Origin: Cryptomeria japonica | Lineage: Eukaryota; Streptophyta; Pinopsida; Cupressales; Cupressaceae | Assembly: GCF_030272615.1 (NCBI RefSeq) | Contig: NC_081409.1 | Location: forward strand, 477,620,573-477,684,572 | Reading direction: 5' to 3' | Length of the DNA stretch: 64,000 nt | Shown: positions 55,668 through 64,000 of the stretch, piece by piece | Layout of the letters: the number at the start of each line of letters is the position of its first letter | Numbering within the stretch: position 1 is the stretch's first letter | Position numbers and translations under genes: made by a program | Notes under the pieces: generated by a model | The model's input: the letters and a program-made list of their open reading frames with translations, nothing else | What the model was told of the DNA's origin: nothing | Database searches by the model: none

Positions 55668-57178
55668 CCTTCATTCAGCTTATTCAAGAACACCCATTTA
55701 GTACCAATTACATTCTTGTCCTTAGGTCTTGGAACAAGTTCCCATGTTTTGTTCTTCTCAATCTGATCTAGCTCTTCTTCCATAGCTTTTACCCAAATCT
55801 CATCTTTACAAGATTCAGCAACATCTTTAGGCTCAATTTTAGAAATCAAACATGTCTCTCCAGCGATAATTCTTCTCCTAGTCATCACACCTTTAATCAT
55901 ATCACCAATAATTTGATTCTCTGAATGATTTAGTCTTACATACCTTGGGATCTTCTGATTATTTTGATTTTTTAGGCTCTTGAACTTCTTCACCGGCAGA
56001 AGCATCGGCATTCACTATCTCTACATCTACCAAATCACTCTATTTCATGCTCTCAGTTTGCACTTGCTTTGCAATAACATCTTGATCATCAGACTCATAT
56101 CCTCATGCTCTAATTTACTTCTCATAACTCTCATCTACCTTCACATTCGCACTTTCCACTATCTTCCTCAGACTCTTGTTGTAACAGCAGTAGGCTTTTC
56201 TCTTAGTAGAGTATCCCAAAAAGATTCCTTCATCACATCTTGCATCAAATTTTTATATATTCTCATCTCTTTTAATATAACATTTGCTTCCAAAGATTCT
56301 GAAATATCTAACTGTAGGAACATGACCAAACCATAGCTCATAAGGGGTCTTATCGAAATCACCTTTATATGCACCCAGTTAAATGTGTATATGGTAGTGT
56401 TAAAAGCTTCTCTCCAATAGATATGTGGAACATTCCCTTCAATCATCATAGTTCTAGAAGCATCCAAAACTTTTTTGTTCTTCCTTTCAACAACTCCATT
56501 CTGTTGAGGGGTTCTAGGAGCAGATAACTATCTCCGGATTCCATGCTCTTCACAAAAGGAATTAAACTCACTGGAGGTGAATTCTCCACCTTTGTCAGAC
56601 CTCAAACACTTCAACTTAAATCATGTCTATGTCTCCACTCTATCTTTGAATATTTTGAACTTCTCTAGTGCTTCAAATTTCTCCCTTACAAAAGTGACCC
56701 ACATCATCTTGGAATAGTCATCAATCGGCAACATAAACTATATGTCTCGTTGCAATCTTCTCACTCTATATGGTCTACACAACTCAATATGCACAAGATA
56801 TAAAAATCCATTATATGTATACAATTCTCTCTTGAATGAAATTCTTGTTTTCTTTCCCAATTGACATTATTTACATATCGGATTAGTAGGCTTCATAATC
56901 TTTGGCAAATCTCTAACAGCTTGAGTAGAACTAATCTTAATCATGCAGTAAAAGTTAACATGACACATTCTCATATGCCACAACCAACTCTCGTCAATCT
57001 AAACAATCAAACAACTTTTATCACCATCATTCAGATGAAACATATTACCTTTAGTTTTAGTACATGATGCAATCTCTATACCAGAGCTATTCAAGATCCT
57101 ACATTTTCCATTCTTGAATTGCAAATCATATCCCTAATCAACCATCTATCCAACACTCAAAATATTATGCTTTAAACC
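55652..57178 (-). pseudogene. pol: Copia-4 integrase and RT N-terminus
   Basis: Integrase core motif CLRSDKGGEF at about 56610-56580 keeps the second Asp. A TAG replaces Gln just before LSAPRTPQQNG (about 56530), the same codon as in Copia-2. 56467-56168 carries ASRTMMIEGNVPHIYWREAF. 56011-55652 has VRLNHSENQIIGD, MEEELDQIEKNKTWELVPRP and GTKWVFLNKLNEG of the RT start. Several further breaks. Confidence 0.85.
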
Positions 57179-57418
57179 TTAAACATATAAAACATCATCA
57201 GTATTATGCTTACCATCAAGAGAAATAGAACCTCTACAATGGATTACACAAGTTTTGTTGTCTCTAAATCTCACCAAACCACAATCATACTTTTCCATAT
57301 TCACAAATCTACATTTATCACATGTCATATGATGTGAACAACCATTGTCAATCACCCATTCATTTTTCGCATCAATCTTAGAAGCCAAAGCTTTCTCTTC
57401 AATAGTATAACTTGTAGA
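57179..57418 (-). pseudogene. pol: Copia-4 protease, cut by Copia-5
   Basis: Minus strand WVIDNGCSHHMTCD (active site, normally [11 protein letters not shown]; Ser to Asn) followed by VRFRDNKTCVIHCRGSISLDGKHNTD. Upstream the frame runs directly into the Copia-5 LTR at 57419, so the first residues of the apparent ORF are LTR-derived, not protein. Confidence 0.88.
57414..57418. other. Copia-5 target site, left copy (GTAGA)
   Basis: Five bases before TGTTAGGATAACAGG. The right copy would be beyond the window, so this is inferred from the 5-base rule. Confidence 0.5.
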
Positions 57419-58701
57419 TGTTAGGATAACAGGTGAACAACTAAGAGAGGGGGGGTGAATCAATTGTTAACAGATTATAACTTTTTGTCCACAATACAAC
57501 CTTAAACAAATCAAGTACCGATACAGACAGATGCTGGTAGGAACAGATACTAGTAAACAATAATTAACTTGATAATCAATGCAAAGCTATCATACCACAT
57601 AACACCATGATTTGTACGTGGAAAACCTGGAAAGGGAAAAACCACAGTGGGAAGCCTACCCACAGTCAGATGATACTTTTATAGAAAGTATGTGTTACAA
57701 TGAGGGGCTTGCACTTGTAGGAAGGCATACTTCCTAGAGCGTACTACTCATTACAAAAGAGTCTCATTGACTATAGAGAGGCTACAACCTTCTCAAGATA
57801 AATGGACAACAATCCAATAAAGTGAACTACTGGAAATGGCATCTACTATGCCTTATTATAGTCTCAGTTAAGCTTAATATCGGAGGACTAAATCCTCTTC
57901 TGAAACCAATCCGATCACCAATGATCAATCAACTCCTCTTCCTGAATGATATTACAATATTCGCACATTACATTCTTTGACCATGACCTTTTTCAATAAC
58001 TATGATACTTTACAAAGAGTTTCTACCTTTTATTTATACAAACCCTAAGGCCTAAACCAATTAGGTCGGCCACCTAAAGATATTACAATAATATCAATAC
58101 ATAATTCCTTATTACAATGATATGCCATATCAGCTTAAGACCAAAACAATAATAACAAATCCATAAAACACCTTGAATCATCCAGGTAATGTGTAGAGTA
58201 CACGCTAGCATGATACCGGTCCATAACCTAGATAGGTACTGGACCTATTCTGGGTCCACCACGCCAAAGCAATATCTTCAAGCAATTGAAGCACAATCAA
58301 CGAACATCTTCAGCATCCTGAAATCCTCGAAGAAGCTACACCAACACCAATTGTGCATCCTGTCATAATTCCTCAATGAAAGCTCTATCAGCAAAGCCTT
58401 AAACCAGTGTCGGTAAGCATTTACCAGTGTGTATGATAACATCCAATTACAAATCCAATACCAACTAACCAAAACATGCTTATGGATCATATAGCACATG
58501 AAATCCAATATACTTTACTGATCCAAAGATGTTGGAAGTGCCAACCAGATAGTCTCTTATGCCGGTAACACTAGATCTTATACCAGTAACCTGTCTGTCG
58601 ATAACCATCCATATCAGCCAGTGTAAATCTGTATGTTGGTAATAGCTAGTGTTGACATCAATGACAAAACATCAATGCCACACATATCCATAGTGCCAAC
58701 A
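57419..58701 (-). repeat. Copia-5 left LTR (3' LTR)
   Basis: 1,283 bases, TGTTAGGATAACAGG...AGTGCCAACA. GAGAGGGGGGGTGAATCA motif at 57445-57462; minus-strand TATAAATA box at about 58031-58038. Confidence 0.92.
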
Positions 58702-59067
58702 ATCTCCCCCTTTGGTATTGATGGCAACACTAGATGTGAAAATAATCTAAGTACAAAGAAATGCCAAACAAGTCTCCCCTTATGGAAGACAACCAACAAT
58801 CAATAGCTTTCCCTTAGTGAATGATATCTCTATAAGACTCTAAACAAATCTCTCTCCCCAATGTATACAATTTTTCTTTTATTTTCACATCAATATCTAT
58901 CCCCCTTTGACATCAATGCCAGAAACCTAACAAAAATATCAAAGCAATGATATAAACCTCTAAATCTCAAGGCTGACTACTCCCTCTAAGTAGTGGCACC
59001 ATTCATCAGTGCTGGAATGGATAATGTTCCTGATAATGCATACCAGAATGATGACAAACTTTATCAA
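58702..59067 (-). promoter_or_regulatory. Copia-5 polypurine tracts and 3' untranslated part
   Basis: Minus strand ACCAAAGGGGGAGATTG next to the LTR (inverted repeat partner TGCCAA with one mismatch). A second tract TGATGTCAAAGGGGGAT at about 58902-58918. No gene. Confidence 0.85.
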
Positions 59068-60475
59068 TCAAGTCTTTGTCGGAGGGGCAGAAACCCCTAA
59101 CCTGTCTCTCAAGTATTCAAATGATTCCTTAGACAGCGGTTTAGTGAATATGTCTGCAATCTGTTCTTTAGTATTCACATAAACCAATTTGACTTCCTTT
59201 GCTTCTACCTTGTCCTTCAGAAAGTTATACTTTATTAAAATATGCTTAATCTTATAGTGAAATACTAGATTCTTGGACATGTCAATAGCTACAGAGTTAT
59301 CACAATAGTTAACTATCGGTTCACTACAATTTACCCTGATATCCTTCAACATTTGCTTCATCCACAAAACTTGAGTGTAATTAGTTGTTGTTGCAACATA
59401 CTTAGCTTCAGCAATAGATAAAGAAATGCATGATTGTTTTTTGCTTATCCATGAAACCAATTTCTTTCCAAGAAAGAAAGCTCCACCAGAAGTGCTTTTT
59501 CCTATCATCGATATCACCTACCCAATCTGAGTCAGTATATGCACATAAAGTGAAATCATCATTTTTGGAATACCATAAGCCATATTTTTTTGTTCCTTTC
59601 AAATACCAGAATATCCTCTTTACTGCACATTCATGATTTTCTTTAGGATTACTTTGATATCTTGAAACAATACTTACTGCATTCATAATATCAGATCTAG
59701 TCTGAGTTAGATATAACAAACCACCAATCATAGATTTATACCTTGTCAGATTTACCAGCGAAGAAGTATCCTTGATGGATAATTTCTCACTTGTAGCCAT
59801 AGGAGTACTTACTGGTTTGGAATTCTCCATACCAAAAAATTTCAACAATTCCCTCAGATACTTAGTTTGATAGATAAAAATGCCTTTGTCAGTTTGAGTA
59901 ATCTACAAACCTAAGAAAAATTTCATCTCACCAATCATGGACATTTCAAATTTATTTTTCATGTTGTTAGAAAATTCCATGCACAGTTTATCTTCTCCTC
60001 CAAAAATGATATCATCAACAACAGACTTCAATAATCTGAATATCATTATCAATGATCTTATAATATAGATTACTATCAGCACTACCTTTAGTAAAACCAA
60101 GCTTCAAAAGATATTTATCCAACCTTGCCTACCAAGCTCTAGGAGCCTGTTTCAAACCATATAAAGCTTTATTCGATCTACAAACCATGTCTTTGTCATT
60201 TGTCAGTGTAAATCCATCAGGTTTCTCAATGTAAACTTCTTCCTCAAGCTCACCATTCAAAAATACACATTTGACATCCATTTGATAAACCTTATAGTTC
60301 TTATAAGCTACATAGGCAAGAAATAGTCTAACAACTTCAATTCTAGCTACAGGTGCAAATGTCTCACCATAATCAATTCCTTCCATTTGAGAATATCCTT
60401 TACAAACCAATCTAGCCTTGTTCCTTATAACTTGACCATCCTCATTCAGTTTATTTCTAAAAACCCATTTAGTTC
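59068..60475 (-). pseudogene. pol: Copia-5 reverse transcriptase and RNase H
   Basis: 60410-60129 has [34 protein letters not shown] and [12 protein letters not shown]. 60100-59903 has [11 protein letters not shown] (catalytic Asp pair) reached through a frame change. 59848-59408 is the connection with [17 protein letters not shown] and the RNase H start AYTDSDWVGD (first Asp kept). After a shift, 59517-59068 has SIAEAKYVA (catalytic Glu kept), NYCDNSVAI, KDKVEAKEVKLVYVNTKEQ and IFTKPLSK, ending LGVSAPPTKT. Confidence 0.9.
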
Positions 60476-60961
60476 AATAACATTCTTATTTTTAGGCCGA
60501 GAAACTAAAGACCAAGTTTCATTCTTCTCTATTTGATCTAATTCATTTTCCATAGCCTTTAACCAATGTTTATCCTTACAAGATTCAATAATAGTTGCCA
60601 GTTCAATTTGATAAATAAAACATACCTCTTCATTTGCTATTTTTCTTCTTATTATTACTCCCTTGTTCCTATCTCCAATAATTTGATCTTCAGAATGATT
60701 TAATCTTATATACCTTGGAGTCTTTTGAACTTCAGGTTCACCACTCTAATCATCAGTCATAGTTGAATTTCTTGATTGTACTGGTGTAACTGTTTCAGCT
60801 TCTTGTATCGATTGAGGCATTGTTGGTTCAGTTATGATCATTTCCACTGTTGGTTCCCTGTCATATGATATAGAATGATTTATGTACTGTTCATCCACTT
60901 TCACATTAGCACTATCCACAATTTTCTGCAATCTTTTGTTATAACATCTATATGCTTTACT
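60476..60961 (-). pseudogene. pol: Copia-5 integrase-RT linker, poorly preserved
   Basis: 60931-60746 is the variable acidic linker with IVDSANVKVDEQ. The RT N-terminal residues ([14 protein letters not shown]-like, about 60480-60420) are broken by a base loss near 60473. Confidence 0.65.
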
Positions 60962-62065
60962 CTAAATTGAATAACCAAGAAATATCCCTTCATTACATCT
61001 AGGATCAAACTTTCCAATTGAATCATCTCTTTTGATATAGCATTTACTTCCAAAATTTCTAAAATACTTAAGAGTAGGTGTATGTCCAAACCATAGTTCA
61101 TAAGGGGTCTTACCGGTTTCACCTTTGTTGTGAACTCTGTTGAATGTGGATATTGTTGTACTCATTTCTTCTCTCCAGTAGATATGAGGCAATTTGGTTT
61201 CCATCATCATAGATCTAGCTGCATCCAAAATGGTTTTGTTCTTTCTTTCAACTACTCCATTTTGTTGAGGAGTCCTAGGTGCAGATAGTTGTCTCTTGAT
61301 TTCATTTGTCTCACAATAACTGTTAAATTCATGAGAAGTGAACTCACCGCCATAATTTGATCTTAGACATTTGATTTTCAATCTAGTTTTTGTTTCAACC
61401 TTCGCTTTAAAGATCTTGAATTTCTCAAAAGCTTCAGACTTCTCCCTCAGAAAAGTTGCCCACATCATTCTAGAATAGTCATCAATAATCAGCATGAAAT
61501 ACCTATCACCTTGAAAGCTTCTAGTCCTTGTTGGACGACATAAGTCGGTGTGAATCAAATCAAGTACATCATTAGATTTATCATGTATGCTTTTAAAAGA
61601 ACTTCTGACTTGCTTACCCAATTGATATTCCTTACATACCAAATTATGAGGCTTCATAATCTTAGGTATATCTCTAACTGCATTAGTTGAACTGATCTTA
61701 ACAATACAATCAAAATTAACATGACACAACCTCTAATGCCATAGCCAACTCTCATCAATATGAGAAATCAAACATGTCTTATTACCAGTGTTCAAGTGAA
61801 AGATGTTACTTCCTATCTAAATACTGGTTGCAATCTCCAAAACAGTTTTGTTAATGATTTTGCATTTTCTATCCTTAAACTGAAGTTGAAAACCCTTATC
61901 AACTAATTGACCAACACTCAAAATATTATGCCTTAAACCTTCTACATAATAGACATTATCAGTGTTAGACTTGTCATCCGAAGAAATAATACCTCTACCT
62001 TTGATCATACATGTTCTGTCATCTCCAAATATAACTTGACCACCATTGTATTCTTGCAGGGACAA
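60962..62065 (-). pseudogene. pol: Copia-5 integrase core
   Basis: 61729-60962 is a 255-codon open stretch. Zinc region end VCKEYQLGK (a Cys became Tyr), first Asp in HTDLCRP, second catalytic position CLRSNYGGEF (Asp became Asn), third in NGVVERKN (Glu kept), then KTPYELWFGHTP and NEGIFLGYS. 62065-61817 covers the protease-integrase spacer (VEGLRHNILSVGQLV). A TAG at about 61733 (GlnTrp region) precedes it. Confidence 0.92.
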
Positions 62066-62544
62066 AATTTCCTTTTATCTCTAGTCATATGATGTGAGCA
62101 TCCACTATTAATTACCCATTCATCCTCATCTTCAACTTTTTCTGCCAGGGCCTTTTCTTCATTTTTGATAGCTGGTTCTGGTTCATCTTCCTTCAAAGCA
62201 TAGAACACCCATTCCTTTCCATTTCCAGATCCACTAGCTAAGTCTTCTGTCGGTTCATCTCTAGAGTCATCAGTTACTCCTTCCTCATCTGCTATGTAGC
62301 AATGTTTGTTTTTCTTGAATATATATCTGTTTGGGTTAGGCTTAAAAGTTCTCTTAACTCTTTCCTCAAACCTTGCATTCCTTTCAGGACATCTAGATGC
62401 AAAATTACCAATATTATTACATGCAAAACATTTAAAAGGTGTTTTTCCTTCATACTTACTTCCAGTTGGACCTTTAGGTACTCTTCTAGCAAATAAGGCT
62501 TCAAGTTGCTCAAGCTCTTCATCTTCTTTCCTCATGTCTTCCAT
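62005..62544 (-). pseudogene. gag: Copia-5 zinc knuckle and protease
   Basis: CFACNNIGNFASRC is a zinc knuckle in which the essential His is Asn (GH to GN). The protease site reads INSGCSHHMTRD, where the catalytic Asp (DSG) is Asn. Both are single G-to-A changes on the sense strand. The frame then shifts near 62070, after RKF. Confidence 0.9.
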
Positions 62545-63273
62545 TTATTTTGCATATAGGGCTCTCCAATCACTTTTGCCAATAGATGTTGATGATGATG
62601 CATGAAAAGAAGGTTTAGACTTTACAACTCCAGAAGATCCAAATTCTTCAAGCTCAAAAGTTGATAATTTCCCAATCAGAATGTATTTGTTGACTAAAGT
62701 GTTTGCCATTGTTCATAACTCATTAATTGCAGTTGCCTTCATCTTGTTAGCCAATGGAAGGGCTCTCAAGGCTGGGGAAAATATTTCATCTTCACTTAGA
62801 AATCCTCCACAACATTAAATTCCCATAACAATCTCATTTACTATTTCCATAAACACAACAATTCTTTCATTTTCTTTCATTTTCAAGTTTTCATACCTTA
62901 CCCAGTAACCATCAAGTTTAGCAATTTTGACAATAGGGTCACCTTCATTCAGAGTTTGCAATTTGTCCCATATAACCTTAGCCAATGACTTGTCAGTCAA
63001 TCCCTTGATCTTTTGATCAGTAAGTGCACACAAGAGGGCTTCTCTAGCTCTACAATCATTTTCAATATTCTTGTCCAGGTCTGCAGGAGTAGGATTGTCG
63101 GATGTCGGATCATAAGGCATGTATCCTTTCTCAGTGATCTCCCAAATATCCTTGCCAAGACATCTAAGATGAGTCTCCATTCGAATTTTCCATATCCCAT
63201 AATTAGTTCCATCAAGCTAAGGGATTTCTCATCTGAAAATAGTTGTCGGTGGATTAGAAGTGTTACCTGTCAT
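62545..63273 (-). pseudogene. gag: Copia-5 gag N-terminal domain
   Basis: ATG at 63273, about 59 bases after the 5' LTR. LDGTNYGIWKFRMETHLRCLGKDIW-like signature (two stops, TGA near 63233 and TAG near 63220, break the first 20 codons). 63180-62815 continues with VIWDKLQTLNEGDPIVKIAKL. Closely parallels Copia-1 gag. Confidence 0.88.
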
Positions 63274-63316
63274 TGGATATACCTCAAGTGGTTAACCTTT
63301 TGCAAAAGAGGACCAA

Positions 63317-63331
63317 AGATCTGATACCAAT
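63317..63331 (-). promoter_or_regulatory. Copia-5 primer-binding site
   Basis: Minus strand AATTGGTATCAGATC after the LTR end CCTAACA; one base differs from TGGTATCAGAGC. Confidence 0.9.
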
Positions 63332-63659
63332 TGTTAGGATAACCGGTGAACCACTGAGAGGGGGGGTGAATCAGTTGTTAACAGATTATAAGTTTTAATC
63401 CACAATACAACCTTAAACAAATCAAGTACCGGTACAGACAGTTGTCAGTAGGAACATATACCAGTAAACAATAATTAACCAGATAATCAATGCAAAGAAA
63501 TCATACCACATAGCACCATGATTTATACGTGGAAAACTAGGAAAGGGAAAAACCATGGTGGGAAGCCTACCCATAGTCAGCTGATACTTTTGTAGAAAGT
63601 ATGTGTTACAATGAGGTGCCTGCACTTGGAGGTTGGCACACTGCCTAGAGCGTACTGCT
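63332..63659 (-). repeat. Copia-5 right LTR (5' LTR), first 328 bases
   Basis: Matches 57419-57747 with scattered changes, up to CCTAGAGCGTACTGCT. The expected continuation (CATTACAAAAGAG in the left LTR) is absent. Confidence 0.9.
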
Positions 63660-64000
63660 TGATAAGCCTAAATAATGGCTCTATTTTGATATATTTTTTA
63701 TATAATACTCATGCCTAGGTCTTATGGTTAGATGACATTTGGATTATAATATTCTCCTAAGTTGATACCTTTTAAGTGTTTCTGAAACTGGTTTAACTTA
63801 TACCTAAGGATTTCATATAATGATTTTAAATGATCTATCTGTGCAAATATCTAAAAACAATTATAAATATGGTTTGCATTATATCATGTTAGCATTAGTA
63901 TATACACATGTTTGTTGTGCATTAATATCATGATGCATGGTTAGCAAAGGTGAAGCAAAGACAAATGGCGGTTCAAAAGATCATCAAATATATCACTGCA
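63660..64000. other. Unrelated sequence breaking the Copia-5 LTR; possible new insertion
   Basis: From 63660 the text TGATAAGCCTAAATAATGG... has no match in the other LTR. It starts with TG, and CTGCT (63655-63659) could be a target duplication, so it may be another LTR element, but only 341 bases are visible and no domain is present. A deletion join is the alternative. Confidence 0.4.

Larger units (their letters stand above)
52596..57418 (-). mobile_element. Copia-4: Ty1/Copia element, 3' part, truncated by Copia-5
   Basis: The left LTR is followed on minus by RNase H, RT, integrase and the protease start, up to the point where Copia-5 enters at 57419. Its zinc knuckle, gag and 5' LTR are not in the window and should lie beyond Copia-5. 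The exact outer end is uncertain by a few bases (52590 or 52596, both TGTTGAT). Confidence 0.88.
57419..64000 (-). mobile_element. Copia-5: Ty1/Copia element, right end outside or broken at 63660
   Basis: Left LTR 57419-58701, interior with a full but decayed gag-pol on minus, primer site, and the first 328 bases of the right LTR (63332-63659). The LTR match stops abruptly at 63660. Inserted into the protease region of Copia-4. Gag and integrase are close to those of Copia-1. Confidence 0.9.

Noticed and set aside
57419-57463. N-terminal residues of the apparent Copia-4 protease ORF
   Set aside because: They are translated from the Copia-5 LTR beyond the insertion point.
1-64000. CRISPR array, rRNA, bacterial operon or plasmid features
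   Set aside because: No short regularly spaced repeats, no rRNA-like sequence, and all recognised proteins are plant LTR retrotransposon families.

Overview
The window looks like repeat-rich heterochromatin from a large land-plant nuclear genome. It holds nested LTR retrotransposons, no recognisable host gene and no bacterial features. The Ty1/Copia elements have plant-type primer sites ending in TGGTATCAGAGC. The single Ty3/Gypsy element has a TGGCGACTC-type primer site and an extra plant-type (archaeal-like) RNase H. The species cannot be read from the sequence. A gymnosperm or other very large plant genome is a guess from element size and density only.

Layout, left to right. (1) 1-14869: a minus-strand Copia-type element with ~2.56 kb LTRs and an internal region that encodes only a decayed gag (element A, TR-GAG-like). 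The left edge is cut by the window. Its right LTR is split by a complete autonomous-type Copia, Copia-1 (7908-14653, TSD CTTAT). (2) 14870-21590: old background. It contains one long reading frame (16935-19058) that carries 13 stop codons but no frameshift, and a tRNA-like fragment. (3) 21591-51380: one giant minus-strand Gypsy element with TSD ATAAT. Its LTRs are ~4.7 kb each and its internal region is 6.1 kb. Its left LTR is split by Copia-2 (21946-29518, plus strand, TSD AAATT/AAATC). Its right LTR is split by Copia-3 (42009-48595, minus strand, TSD TAGAG). Copia-3 is non-autonomous and has a gag-like ORF and a ~1,130-codon second ORF where pol would be. (4) 51386-52595: unassigned AT-rich sequence. 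(5) 52596 to the end: a minus-strand Copia-4, broken in its protease region by minus-strand Copia-5 (57419 onward). The right LTR of Copia-5 is itself broken at 63660.

Two things stand out. The Gypsy LTR carries a ~1,065-codon reading frame on the element's sense strand, upstream of the TATA box and so inside U3. Both LTR copies keep the same start and stop but have different disabling mutations, so the frame appears to have been coding when the element inserted. In the same element an archaeal-type RNase H domain lies in frame between protease and reverse transcriptase, whereas in described Tat-type elements it follows the normal RNase H. Copia-3 ORF2 is a third long unrecognised protein.

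All coding regions here are disabled by stops and frameshifts. Many lesions are C-to-T or G-to-A changes in CAG/CTG contexts, as expected from decay of methylated plant repeats. Insertion order from nesting: element A, Gypsy and Copia-4 came first; Copia-1, Copia-2, Copia-3 and Copia-5 later; then whatever begins at 63660.
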